Assembly (NCBI GenBank): GCA_964035545.1
Contig: OZ037767.1
Coordinates: 12,567,081-12,631,080, forward strand
DNA from: Bugula neritina
Taxonomy: Eukaryota > Bryozoa > Gymnolaemata > Cheilostomatida > Bugulidae
DNA length: 64,000 nucleotides
Direction: 5' to 3'
Both the position numbers and the translations under genes were made by a program. Numbering within the stretch: the stretch's first letter is position 1; every line of letters begins with the position of its first letter. Below the pieces are notes generated by a model. That model was given only the letters and a program-made list of their open reading frames with translations. It was not told the origin of the DNA and made no database searches. Shown one piece after another: positions 53,001-64,000 of the stretch.

Positions 53001-56000
53001 TAAAAACAGATTACCACCAATCAAAGTGCCGCACCACTCTCGTGAACAGATAGCCTGTGGCCCTACCTGGGACTGTGAACTAGTAGGGCTAGAAAGTGTC
53101 TGGCAGGCTTGCTGTATAGCCTGGTTAGCCCGAGAGAACTGAGACTGGTCTACAAGGCCAGGTTTGCCAGGTTCTGAGGCTTTGTCTGCAATGCCGACGA
53201 GGTAGGCGGACTGAGCAGCTGACTCCGTCAGAGTGCAGACAGACGAGGAAAACTGCCGCACAGAAACGCAGAAGGACTCCATGTTGGCCTCCCGCGAGTA
53301 AGTAGCTATACCTGTCAATACAACAATTCACCTGAGGATCCACTGTCCAGTCAGCAGCTGAGATTAGAAAAAAATATTTATATTTTTCTACAAACAATTT
53401 CTGTTACCACTTTTCAAAAAATGGCATGATTCGCTTTAAACTCAACATGGAATTATAGCATGTTGAGGGAGCAGCCGTGGTCTAGGGGTTAGAGCGTTTG
53501 CCTAGGAAGCACAAAGTCATGGATGTGAGCCCCAACAAAAACCATTAGTGTTAGGAAGAGTATCCAGTCACAATTGCTATTGTGCCACATCTGGCTAAGT
53601 CCTTAGCCCAATTAACAAAAAACCCTTTCCATCAGGGGTTCTCATAGAGATGGCGATTATAAACTTGCGTGAGTTTATCATAGCATATTGAGCATTTAAA
53701 TCCATGCTATGGTGCACTTCCTTTCAATTATACCATCAGGACAAGCAAGATCTACTTTTACAGTCGCTGCAGCAAGACACACTGTGAGTCACATATAAAT
53801 GACTCACAGTGTCAAATGAATAGAGTGCACCAGAGCACTTGACTCACCTGTCATAGCCTGTCCCAGTATACCAGACTTGTCAACAACAGTATCCAGACAC
53901 TGGAAGTAGGAGTTGTCGTTAACCGGTTCATTAGGAGTGTCAAGCAAAGTGGCTGCTGACTGTATCTCCCTTAGAGCGCTGTCACACTCCTTCTGACCTG
54001 GTGCGGCCGTCGTACAAGTATCTGAAACCGAGGGGAAAGTCAGAGTAAAGCCATTCCGAGAAAAAACTAAAGAACTCATGCAACTATTTTTAGTTTAATG
54101 AAAGCAGCGAAAATTGTTCGACAGTTGAAAATACATCAAAATTATGGCAACACAGCAAACCAATAGTTTTGCTTTATCTCATTTTATGATATAAATTTGT
54201 TTCTGGTAGCTCAACTTTCAAGACATAAGTAATATCTAAAACTATGTAACATTAAACACCATAAATGTAAACCTATTAGGTACCCAAGTATCACTCTGCA
54301 AAAAGTTAAAATCAACAAATAGTTTATCTTAAGTTTCTGCCCCTTAAACTCACCAATGAGGGAATTAATGCTCTCAGTAACATTCCTAGCAGCTTGAGCC
54401 AGCAGGTTCTTAGCATTTGGAGCGGTGGGGTCAGAGTGAAGTGACTTTGCTGCCAGCAGCAGCTTACTAGAAACTACGGACACGCCCTTAAGACCTCCGA
54501 CAATCAGCTGCTGTGCCTGTGAATCCCTGTTGGCACCAGCCACAGTCATACCATCCTGCAATGTAACTGACCTATGGAACAATGTTTACTAGTCTACCCA
54601 TCAGAGAGCATCATGTCTTTCAATTAAAGAAAAGGTTGCCTTTCAATTTAAAATAGTGGAATGGTGGAATTATATAAATAAGTGATATACAGAATATATT
54701 GTGCACAGTTACTTAAATACACAAAGGATACAAAATACAGGGTAGAGAGAATGGAATAGTGGAATTATATAATTTTCTATGTTACCCACAACTACTGAAT
54801 GATATAAAGAAATCATATATAATAAATTTTGGTCATAGTTACTTAGATTCACAACTGATTGTCCAACAAAATACAGCGTAGACAACTTCAATTTAATATT
54901 GGGGAACCGAAGAAACACTGATGAAGGTAAATAAATATATACATTTGTATATTAGCAGTTTCACTGCAGTATAGGTATTATCTGGTGTCTTAGACTCTGG
55001 TTGTAGCTGAAATTTGCTCACTGATTCGATCAAACAAACTATACAAAAAAAAAGTACAGATAAATTTTTGTTTCATCTGAGAACTGTATTCCAAAGTTAT
55101 TCATCAATCAACTGAATGAGAGTTAGCCTAATTCTTGTATTTCATAATCAAATATCTCAATCTGCTGCAGAAGACAGCAACTTCTAGATAAAAACAATGC
55201 ATTATGGGTTCATATCCACCCAGTTCTACTGACCATAATAAAAGCATTGTAACTAGTGCTGTAGGTATTGCTGCTGCTAGCTAGCTGTTGGGGGGTGCCT
55301 CTCGCTGCCGTCACAATCTCAGCAGCGGCAGCATTCAGCTGACTCGCCGACCCAACTAGAGAATCCTAAAACATAATAAACTATCACAGGATCAGTAACT
55401 CTTTCAGAATATAATAAATACAATAACACCTGAGGAAATAGTATAGGCAATCACCTTGAATTATAAAGCCGGGTGGATGCATTTAAAATTTTATTCATCT
55501 ATCATAGAAAGATGACTCATGAATTTACACAATCATTTAATGCAGAAACTCAACAAAGTGCAGTTGTTAACTGAAATACTGGTAGTACTGTTTACTGATA
55601 CTGGTAATACTGTTCACTGATACTGGTAATACAGTTCACTGATACTGGTAATACTGTTCACTGATACTGAAAATGGGAAAGGAGCCACTCGTAAGTAAAT
55701 GAATTATACATTACAGCATGCACGGTGTACAGTATAAAATAGTTAAATATATAACCATAGGAACTATAATACAAACACCACATTATGAAACAGGTGCTGC
55801 CCGTACCTGCAGAGTAGAGTACGACCTGCCGTCAGCAGGAGGGAATCGTCCGGCAGCAAGTAGACCCTGAGAGTCGTTGATAGCTCTGAGGACATTGTCA
55901 ATATCTCTCTGCCCGGGCAGACAGTTGACACAAGAGTTGAGAGAGACAGACACTGCCTTGGCCACCTGCACGCAGAGAGAGTAATCATGTGATCAGCTCA

Positions 56001-59000
56001 TGTGACCAGGTCATGTGACCAGCTCATGTGACCGGGTCATGTGACCAGCTCATGTGACCAGGTCATGTGATCAGATCATGTATATATAGAGGAAGATCAT
56101 GCCACATTGAAACTTCCAAATGAAAACATTTATTTCTGTAGAAAAAGGTGATCATCTGATAACCTCAAGAGACAGAGTGAAATGCAGTAAAAAGGTCTTT
56201 ATTTATAGGATTACACAATGAAATTTGGGTCATGTGATCATGCCATATGATTGCTTAGTAATACGATCTTGTGCAGGTTAGGAGTGAGAGTTTATGTAAT
56301 ACAACCATCACAGCCATAGCTGTATAATAAACTACATAATTTAGCAAATTCAAGATGCTATCTAAACAAAGGTCATACTTTTTGTATGCACAACAAAATA
56401 ACTAAATAGCAGTAGCAGTTATTTCTTCACAGTTACAGTATAAATGTGCTACACCAAACACGGCAGGTTACCTGCGCCAATCTGGTTTGATTGTCTCTGT
56501 TGTTAGGGTCAGAAAGAGCTCTGTTGGCTTCCTCCAGCAGCCGAGAACTTTTATCCAACACATCACCAGTCGAGTCTACGAGTGCTCTCACAGTTTCCGG
56601 ATTGTCTGAGGTGGCGCACACGCCCCGCACAGCTGACACGAGCTGCTTGAGAGCAGAGGCTATGTCTTGAGCAGCATTACACGTGTACTCCTCGTTACCT
56701 GCAACAGGTCCACAGGCTAAAGCTTCTTTCTTTCAAAGTTTACCATAAACAAAAGCTATGCGCGAGTCAACATGAAAGCATCGAGATATGCGGCTGCCGG
56801 CTGTGAATTACATTCAGAAATCTACAATGTTGTTTCAATAATTCTCGATTTGAAACAAAACCTACTCCATTGACTCGCTTGCTATATTCCAGCTTCAAAT
56901 AACACTAAGCTAAATAATCCATGGCTTCTATGCAATGAACAGGTGCGAGCTTCAACTGTACGCAGGCAAATTAGAAAAGGGAAGTGACACGCAGGTAAAT
57001 TACTGAACACATACTAACCTTGAGCAGCAGCTGTGAGTAAAGCTGCCATTGCAGCTCCAACAGATTTAGAGGCGTGGCTCAACTGGATAGCACAAGACTC
57101 CGCCTACAAGAGCCAACCAATTACAATACACAGTATGCCACCCAAGGAATGACATGCTATAAGTATTATTTACACCATTTTAATAGGTATAGGTAAAGCT
57201 TTCCACAGGTGAATGGAGAATCAACATGCCACTCTCATCACTTACTGTCAACACCTTCTGAACTGGGAACAAGTTATCCACACACTAGTAATCCACAACA
57301 ATTAGCTACAGTTAGCTATAGGCTGCACAGTTTAGTACAAAATGGTATATTTTGGTTCATGCCACCAATGTAATATCACATTTTATATCTTATTATATTA
57401 TATTACATTATCCAATATAATATAAAATAATACTATTACATTATAATGTATTATATTTTAATATATCACAGTACTGATACAATACAAATTATAATGTATA
57501 ATATAACATATCATATTATACATTATATAACATATAAATATTATTAGAGCATATATTATGCTAAACTATATTATAATGTATTGTAGTGTACCGTACCCTT
57601 ATATGTATATTATAATATATAATGCAATAAGCTGCAGTAGAGATTAATAGACATTTAACAAAATAATGGCCCAATACCAGTGAGCTGTTGATATTTAGTA
57701 TCCATGGTTACAGGGTCAACACAGTTAATTCATTTAGAGGATATAAAAAACCACCAGCACTTACTGTGTTTTTATATTTCTAAAATTATACGTAGGTATG
57801 ACAAAATCATAGTAAATAAAGTGCAATACCATTCATAAAACACATCTACATGTATATCTAAAATAAATCCAAAGAGTAGTATGCAAGAGTAAGTACTATA
57901 AAAGAGAAAGCATTATAAAACATTAAGTACTATAGAAAAGTAGATACATAAAAGGAACAAGTATACAAAAAAGTAAGCACTAAAAGAGTAAGTATGGAGA
58001 ATATTAAGCACAAGCTCTATTTGATGTTGGTATTAAAAACAGTTGCAGAATGCATCAGATCAAATGCCACGTACACTAAGTTAAAGAATAACACTCAAAA
58101 ATATAGCTACTGGGCTAAAACAGATTACTAACAAAGACGCACCTCTACCCGCCCCATGACTTTAGACTTGCTAACTCTCAGTATATAGCTTTACAGTTAA
58201 TAAACGCAAAAGTCTAGACTAATCAAAGACCTTGTGTGACACACAACAGTCCAACCTAGTAATATTGTGTGCAAATGACCTTTTACATGTCCCTGATAGT
58301 CTATTTTCAATCAAGAGTTGTTCTCACCATTGCTCAAGAAAAAAATTCTTTTTCGCCTACTTTTTAAAAAAACTCCCACAAATTCTTCCAACTTATTGAA
58401 ATAATAATGTGTGTTACTGCCTGAATATTAATATTCTGTAAAAACACTTCTCCAGCTTAGTTTGAATTTTATGTAACAGTCTAACTTCAACATTTTTATG
58501 AGGCAGTTTTAGTTAGTAAACTTAAAAATTGTACCACCATGGAGGAAACAGCTCTTGAAGAAATTGAGTGCAAGAGACATGAGAAAATGCTGCATTAGTA
58601 CAACATATTAGATTGTAACTCGCCAACACTAGCAAGTTACTGTTGGTTATCATAGCTGAGAACAATTAGTATGAGATACTCACAGATTCTCCAGGGAGGG
58701 GTGCCAATGCCCCCTCTAAAGCAGCCCTTCTCATGTCTTGGAGCTCAGTCTCGAGTCCCCTAACCTGCTCAACTGCTCCTTCTATCTGCCTGCCGCCACA
58801 AACCTTGGAGAAGAAATGTTATACTCAGGTAGAACCATGGCAATGGTTATATCATGTTTATTATTGAGTTTATATTCATCACACAATTATATTGCATAAT
58901 GTGCTGACTTAGTGGCAGCTATTACATAGTAACCATTTGTTACACCTAACTAGCAGCCCTAGCAATGGTACTACCATAACTGTTACTGTCAGTACTACAA

Positions 59001-62000
59001 ACAGTGAGACTATCAGTGTCACTGTGTCAGTAACTAACAGCAACTATACTGTGGTCTAGTGTGACTAAAACTGCTGAAAGTAAACAATTGCAAGACATTC
59101 TATATAACTAGAAGGTAAAATCATCAGCTTGTATAGTACATTATTATGTTATTGAAAAAGCCGCAATATATTATCAGAAAGGATATCGATACACTAATTT
59201 CCAAACTATATTATTGCTACAGTCATATTATATAACTAATAGTCAGTTATATAATATGATAGTCCTGTAATTAGAACACATGTTACAAGACTATCACTGA
59301 ACTAGCAGCCAGAATAAAACCCGTCAGCGTACCTCCTCAGCGCTATTGGCAGCAGCCTTAAGCTCAGCCAGGGCGACAGCAAACTGTCTGGTAGCGTTAC
59401 TCACAGACACCTGCGCTGCCTGGTCACCGATAGTGGGCACAGCAGCTTTGGCAGCAGCACACATCTTACCTCCGGGCTGAAAGATAAAGTTGAGTCTCAG
59501 CAACCGTTAAACCAATTACTTTTCTTAGAAAAATCAGTCATAGTGAAGTATATCAGTACTAGTAAATAGTAGTAATAGTGAAGTATATTACCAGTATAGT
59601 ACTCACTGGGTTAATCAACTCAATGTAGCAACAAAACTTATCAGGTAAAAAATACGGCTCAATTACCTGAGTTTACAAACTAATTTAGCTTGCTATACAT
59701 TTGAAATTAGCGCAGAAGTGTCTGTCTGTCTGTCTGTCTAGAAAGTTATGCCGTCCAAGAGAAGTAGAAGAGACACAACATCTTTTTTTCTCACCTGTAT
59801 GAGTGCCTTACTACTCTCTATAAGTGTTCTAACTGCTTGAACACTCTCAGGGTTACGAGATACGTCCCTCATAGCAGCTACCAGCACCGGGATGTGATCC
59901 ACAACCACCTTGCTTTGGGAGGACAACTCCAGTTGTGAAGGCTGATTCCTGTTGAAGTAGGCTGCTGCCTCGCTGGCGCTACTCAGCTGTGTGGCTCCGG
60001 AGCAAGCCTGGCCGGCAGCGGATTGGAGTCTTTGAAGCTGCTTCTTCTTCAGAGCGTTGTAAGCGGCAGCATTGGTGGCAGAGCGGAGGTCTTCAGCTGC
60101 CGTACATAACGTCTGCTGCTGCCGGGAATCATTGGGGTTACCAGCGCAGCCCTACAATATATCATCATACATACACAATAGTTAACATAATCATATATGT
60201 GTGCTGAGCTGAAGTGTGAGTATGAAAACCCCACATGAAAATGAGAATAGTACTATACACTCCTTTCTAGACGGGTCTAGTACTACACACTCCTTTCTAG
60301 AGAGGTCTAGTACTACACACTCCTTTCTAGAGAGGTCTAGTACTATACACTCCTTTCTAAGGGGTCTAGTACTATACACTCCTTTCTAGAGGGGTCTAGT
60401 ACTATACAGTCCTTTCTAGAGGGGTCTAGTACTATACACTCCTTTCTAGAGAGGTCTAGTACTATACACTCTTTTCTAGAGGGGTCTAGTACTATACACT
60501 TTTTTCTTAATATATCAAACAAGCCTACTGTAGCTTCACTCATTGTAAATATGTTGAATGCTTCAACTTGGGCAGTTTTATATCTCCAGCTTTAATCAGG
60601 TAGTGGTGTGACAACTCAAACCTTGTGATGCGCACATTAAAAAAAACTCATTTGGGACATTACTTGAATTACTCAGATTTTCAAGTAAAGCAACCATCAA
60701 TAAAATCGCAAATGAATATTGTAACTGGATGAAAATCAAAGTTTCATCAGCCAAAAGAAAACCTAACAAATTTAGGTCGAAAGCATAAAAGGAAAGTTCC
60801 CGTCACTAGCCACCAGACCTTACCTTAGCTGCGTCCACCATTTTGTAAGTGGCGTCAGCGAGAGCTTGAGCCGCTGCCAGAAGCCTCTTCTGCAAGTCTG
60901 AGTCCGTCTGCTCCATGGCCTCTCCTTTGATAGCGGAAACCAACGTGGAGGAGGCCTGCGCCACCGACCTAGCTTGTCTTACCTGCGTGCGACAATATTA
61001 CCTGCGTGTAACAATATTACCTGTGTGCAACAATATTACCTGCCTGTAACAATATTACCTAGGTGTAATAATATTACCTGCAATAAAGCATAATACACCT
61101 ATGAGCTGTATAGCTTTTATTTAAGAAAGTTATGTTTTGTTAAAACTGTCACCATAAATAAGAGACTTGTCGAGGTAACATATAAGTGAAACCAAGAGTA
61201 TAAATAAGATCTATTATAACCACTAGCTAATCATAAAAAGAAAAGGTTTTAATTTTTTCTGAAAGCAAATACATGCCAATCCAATGAAAATGAGACCCCA
61301 TGGTATGTTAGACATTGTAACAAAATGTTAAAAAACTAATTCTTGGCTCAGCCAATAGGATCACTGGGACTACATCTAGTACACCCAGAGCACGGGGAAG
61401 AGATATTCTCACCATTTCCGGGGCATCGCCCATGGAGTTGAAGAGTTTATCTGTAGCGCTAAAAATGGAGTCAACGGCATCATCGTCCAGTTGTCCTCTG
61501 TGCTTTATGTGATTGAGTAGAGCGTTGAGAGCTTGGCTGACCTGTTGGGCAGCACCTGCCAGATCATCCATTAGTCCGTCGTCCTGACACGCCTCCTACA
61601 GAATATAAGCCACATGCTTATTGGACGGTTTGTTCTAAACTGCATAGCTGTTGGCTAAGGCAACGCAATCTCATTCTATTAAAACAGCCTTTGTTAGTAA
61701 TCTATGTGAACAATATTGGTATCTAACAATAACTTCAACTAGCTATTCTGCTATTAGCGTAAATAATTAACAATAAATAAAAACTAAATATAGTTGTAAA
61801 CAATGCAAGTATGAATTTAAACACGTTGCAATACAAGAAACGCAGCACAGACGCAATCATTTAGATTTTAAACTCTTCAGTTTCAGATAAAAATTGCAGC
61901 TGAATTTCTGATTAAGTCAACTTTTTTCAACCTTCTAGAAGCCTAAGTATTACTATACTGATCACAGAGAAACTAACAAAATGTTTAACACTCTGAAAAT

Positions 62001-64000
62001 GTGTAACAAGTGAATGCAGCTGACCACACTATAACTACCTCAGAGTTATACTATGAAATACAAAGGCATACCTGTCCATTCTGTATGACTACCTCTACAC
62101 TCCTGGCTACCAGTTTAGCTGCATCCACCACTTGTTCTTGACAAGCCGGATTTCCTATTGTTGGTGCTGCCACCTGGTTGTAATATATTACATCAACTAT
62201 TATAATGCAAAGCTCTCAATAGTCTAAAACTTCAGCAGAATAATTGTTAAGTTAGGGGCGCAGAGCGCTAAGCTCTCGTAGTGGCACTCTCAGCTAATAA
62301 AAAAGATAAGAGCCACTCATGCTATGAATTTAGAGCTGAACCATTCATACTTACCTTCACCACAAAAGTCCGGGGAGAGAAAGAAAAAGAATAAATTCGT
62401 ACAACAAAAAACATGTAACTTAAAGACACAACAACTACAGTAAGTAGTATTTAAATAATGGTTTCTCATTGTAGCCAATTTTAATGTCAATCATGAAGGT
62501 CTACAATCTGAGCAAAATACATTCTGATTGGTTTAACCAGAGATCCGGGTTCTTTAATCAGGTCAAAGGTTTTCTGCCACCCGGTGGTTGTTTCTGTATT
62601 TGTAGAAAACCTGAGATTTACTGATTCCAACCAACAAATATTTTGCACAGAGTAGAAATATATTCTGCAGAGATACAAATATTTAAAAAAAGATCTTCAA
62701 ATATTCAAAAAGATATCCTTGAGCCTTACATTGTGCATTTACATCACAATTTTTTCTCTTACATCATTATGGAAATTACCATCTAAACAAAAATATATTT
62801 AGATTCAGTAAATTTCAAGCTTTCTAGAGGTATAAAAGGGAGTAGAAAACCTTCAAAATTTTTGAATGACAACAGCAAAATTAAAATGAAATCACAAACT
62901 ACAATTACCTTTCCAGTGTTGCGTAACAGCTAATAAAACCCAAAGAATTATTTGTTAATGCATTAGTATGTAAATAATAAGTCTGAATTCCCAGACAGGA
63001 AATTGTAACAAATAGACACCAGCCCCAGGAATAAACTTAAACCTCAAACTAATAACCAGAATCTCAAGTTATTGATGCTAAGTTTGAGTTTGAAATGCAT
63101 GGGTTGCTTCTTCAAACCAATCAGAAAACATGATTCATACTTGAGGCTAACCAATAGCATTCGTTTTATAGTTACAAGTAGTATTACCTTGGTACAGCCA
63201 ACTAGCTGTGACGTTGCCAGGGCACACTGAGTAGCACTAGATATCACGCTATTTTGTAACTCCTGCTCAGCTGTGTTATTAGCTACGGCCTTAGCCTTCA
63301 GTACAAGGTTGGCGGTGGCGTTAGCAACTGCCTTAGCTAGGGCTAACAGGGCGTCCTCGTAGCTTGTGTCCTCACCATCGCTGTATCCCACATCCCTGAT
63401 GATGTCTCCACTAGCCTCCCCTACCTGCGCACCATACACATAATGTAGTTACAGAGCTAAACTACGACCCAAATACAGCAGAGAAAATTTTGCACGGAGA
63501 AGCTTTCCTAGACAAGAAAGATAGTCATGGCATAAAATAAAGCTGAAAGAGAACTGCTAAAATGCATCAGCAAAAATTATTAAATTCATTCTCGTTATTT
63601 TATACTTTCAATAAAATTAAAAATGAATTTCGAACAATGCAACTGAAGCAGGTTTAATGTTAAAAGCTTAAAGTTTTATTTCCAATCAAAATTTTGAATT
63701 GAAATAGCTACAGTGCCGGTTTATTAGTTAGTTGTGAAAAGTAGCAGGACGGGAAATAAATCAAATCCAGAAGAAGAGATTGGGGGCGTCAGACAGAGTG
63801 CCATAGACTATGACTTGTGACTATGGCTATGAGAGGATTTGCATGTCAAAGAGAATGAAAGCCCATCACTTTATAGAAAGCTATCTAGTTATGAGTCAGG
63901 AAACACCAGTACTAAAAGTTTCAATCTAACCCCTCCCCCCCCCCTCGTGAGTCACTAGCAGAATATCACCTCGACATACCTTGGTAGCAGCACCCAATAG
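33902..64000 (-). CDS. TLN: Talin, rod and C-terminal actin-binding region (N-terminal part outside window)
   Basis: Exons in transcript order: >64000-63980, 63424-63188, 62173-62072, 61595-61413, 60982-60824, 60151-59795, 59476-59333, 58803-58684, 57103-57019, 56698-56472, 55965-55807, 55365-55234, 54555-54354, 54021-53848, 53311-53067, 52575-52414, 51846-51706, 50279-50033, 48172-48011, 47750-47593, 47149-46982, 46060-45830, 44409-44263, 43684-43515, 43308-43122, 42794-42552, 41272-41117, 40691-40557, 40220-40112, 38009-37885, 37164-36970, 36675-36486, 36095-35980, 34030-33902 (TAG). All phases fit, giving about 1,905 residues, matching vertebrate talin from roughly residue 640 of 2,541. 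Typical strings: QCALATSQLV, SSMGDA-like NSMGDAPEMVRQAR, SCLPGQRD-like NCLPGQRD, RANQAIQ, TAKAVAAGNSCRQEDV. Talin links integrin tails to actin and vinculin at adhesions (family knowledge). The FERM head is beyond the edge. Confidence 0.95.
36375..36455. repeat. C-rich simple repeat
   Basis: About four diverged units of the type tgccccc(tccat)acacacaa, ending in a run of 11 or more C. Intronic in talin. Confidence 0.8.
38681..38790. repeat. 28-29-bp minisatellite
   Basis: Four copies of a unit with gacacactagatgagtcact as core, in a talin intron, not next to an exon. Confidence 0.85.
43325..43433. repeat. 30-bp AT-rich minisatellite
   Basis: Three to four copies of a unit with tattacaatatattatatg as core, starting about 20 bases upstream (transcript sense) of the talin exon at 43308. 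Confidence 0.8.
44005..44254. repeat. Polypurine tract (GGGAGA)n
   Basis: About 250 bp of almost pure purine on the + strand, directly beside the talin exon donor at 44263. On the transcribed sense strand it is polypyrimidine and follows the 5' splice site by fewer than 12 bases. Confidence 0.95.
45602..45649 (-). other. TLN: 48-nt in-frame talin exon, probable cassette
   Basis: It has acceptor tttgctag and donor CAG/gtatta and encodes 16 residues (MARSTEVANAGVSFAQ). Joining flanking exons 46060-45830 and 44409-44263 directly also stays in frame, and the joined version is closer in length to vertebrate talin at this point (my recollection of the human protein, not an alignment run). It is therefore likely an optional exon. 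It is not counted in the 1,905 residues. Confidence 0.5.
46251..46322 (+). repeat. tRNA-like sequence (relic or SINE head)
   Basis: It has tRNA-like order: acceptor-like CTCTT with a partly pairing GAGGG, D arm GTGT.AATGGTAA.GCAC, anticodon-like GGCTTGCAAGTC and T-loop GTTCAAATCCC. The T stem has three mismatches of five, so it is unlikely to be a working tRNA. Confidence 0.4.
46380..46960. repeat. 36-37-bp minisatellite in talin intron
   Basis: About 16 copies of a unit with ctcagctagttatactaaga as core followed by gtacatgtgtaccca. Each unit contains the near-palindrome gtacatgtgtac. The array lies 20 bases from the donor of the exon at 46982 but does not copy it. Confidence 0.95.
47333..47605 (-). 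repeat. 19-bp minisatellite made of a talin exon end plus donor
   Basis: On the minus strand the unit is TTATCTAGCCAAG followed by GTGAGT or GTGGGT. About 14 intronic copies follow the exon whose own last 13 bases and donor are the first copy (exon ends at 47593). Most copies keep AAG/GTGGG and so look like good 5' splice sites. Confidence 0.93.
48911..49592. mobile_element. Foldback / MITE-like element rich in AGATCGATCT
   Basis: Terminal inverted repeats of about 45 bp: left ggctttccatgtaccgatct, right (reverse complement) ggctttccatggaccgatct, each followed by agatcgatct repeats. The palindrome agatcgatct or a close variant occurs about eight times near the two ends. The interior is AT-rich without a convincing coding frame. 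Confidence 0.75.
49612..50057 (-). repeat. 25-bp minisatellite made of a talin exon end plus donor
   Basis: On the minus strand the unit is CTGTCATCTTGGGTCAAAG followed by GTGAGC. About 16 intronic copies follow the exon end at 50033, which is itself the first copy (CTGTCATCCTGGGTCAAAG). Two copies carry an extra six-base step. The array ends beside the foldback element at 48911-49592. Confidence 0.93.
50924..50935 (-). other. TLN: Possible 12-nt talin microexon
   Basis: Flanked by an acceptor (cttactccag) and a strong donor (gtaagtat), it would insert AEAE in frame between the exons ending ARISKE and starting ARRAQEP. The flanking exons align with vertebrate talin without it, so it is optional at best, and may be a decoy pair. 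Confidence 0.25.
51850..51985. repeat. Diverged about 20-bp tandem repeat
   Basis: Six to seven copies of a unit with acatacatgacaggtgtc as core, just upstream of the talin exon at 51846. The unit does not include the acceptor. Confidence 0.8.
53468..53690 (+). mobile_element. tRNA-derived SINE
   Basis: The head gcagccgtggtctaggggtt then agagcgtttgcctagg resembles a tRNA D arm and anticodon arm. The body has taggaagagtatccagtcac, close to the aggaagggcatccag motif of many invertebrate tRNA-derived SINEs (established knowledge, recalled). It lies in a talin intron. Confidence 0.6.
55576..55668. repeat. 22-bp minisatellite
   Basis: About four copies of actggtaatactgttcactg plus at, in a talin intron. 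Confidence 0.9.
55985..56080. repeat. catgtgacc tandem repeat
   Basis: Six copies of a 14-bp step (agctcatgtgacc / aggtcatgtgacc), about 20 bases upstream of the talin exon at 55965. Confidence 0.9.
57380..57640. repeat. AT-only low-complexity stretch
   Basis: Irregular repeats of tatattataatgta words over about 260 bp inside a 1.6 kb talin intron that otherwise shows no feature. Confidence 0.75.
60243..60505. repeat. 30-bp minisatellite
   Basis: About nine copies of a unit with tagtactatacactcctttc as core followed by tagaggggtc. It lies 90 bases upstream of the talin exon at 60151 and does not contain its acceptor. Confidence 0.95.
60979..61081 (-). repeat. 19-bp minisatellite copying a talin splice acceptor
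   Basis: On the minus strand the unit is gtaatattgttacacgcag, and the exon at 60982 begins GTAAGA right after the last cgcag. Five to six units are present, most with an intact CAG/GTAA, so decoy acceptors lie just upstream of the real one. Confidence 0.88.

Overview
The window is animal (metazoan) nuclear DNA. It is AT-rich, with compact multi-exon genes, GT-AG introns and many minisatellites and foldback elements. The proteins are animal-type: talin, the RING/WD40 ubiquitin ligase COP1, and membrane collagen/C-type-lectin proteins. The gene style suits an early-branching or other compact invertebrate genome (sponge-like is plausible), but nothing here fixes the species. Exon joins were built by hand from reading frame, splice sites and intron phase; no search was run.

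Left part (1-12 kb, + strand): two tandem paralogous genes. Copy A (<1-3283) enters from the left edge. Copy B (5472-10593) is complete: cytoplasmic tail, one membrane span, coiled coil, acidic linker, Gly-X-Y collagen and a C-terminal C-type lectin domain, the layout of membrane collectins or scavenger receptors. The copies share exon layout and 3' flank, so they arose by segmental duplication. They differ at the sugar-binding tripeptide: EPN in A, QPD in B. Copy A shows damage or divergence: two Gly-to-Arg changes in the collagen, an unresolved collagen exon junction, and an ancestral donor changed from GT to CT with a rescue donor 45 nt on.

Middle part (12-24.7 kb) looks empty because its exons are short. 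It holds a six-exon minus-strand gene (18850 down to 14825) for an apparently secreted, cysteine-containing, helix-rich protein of about 218 residues that I do not recognise. There is also a weak three-exon plus-strand model (21758-23263), tRNA-like sequences and a roughly 1 kb element with terminal inverted repeats.

Right part: COP1 (24777-31594, +, nine exons) converges on talin (33902->64000, -). About 34 talin exons are present, giving about 1,905 residues, roughly the last three quarters of the protein from rod bundle R1/R2 to the C-terminal actin-binding and dimerisation region. The talin N-terminal (FERM) part lies beyond the right edge.

The most unusual pattern concerns splice sites. 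Several intronic minisatellites have a repeat unit that contains a copy of the adjoining exon/intron junction. They lie at a COP1 acceptor, two talin donors, one talin acceptor and a donor in the collagen-lectin gene, so the true splice site sits at the edge of a row of near-identical decoys. In COP1 the 24-bp unit keeps the reading frame, so use of an upstream decoy would add 8 residues per unit.
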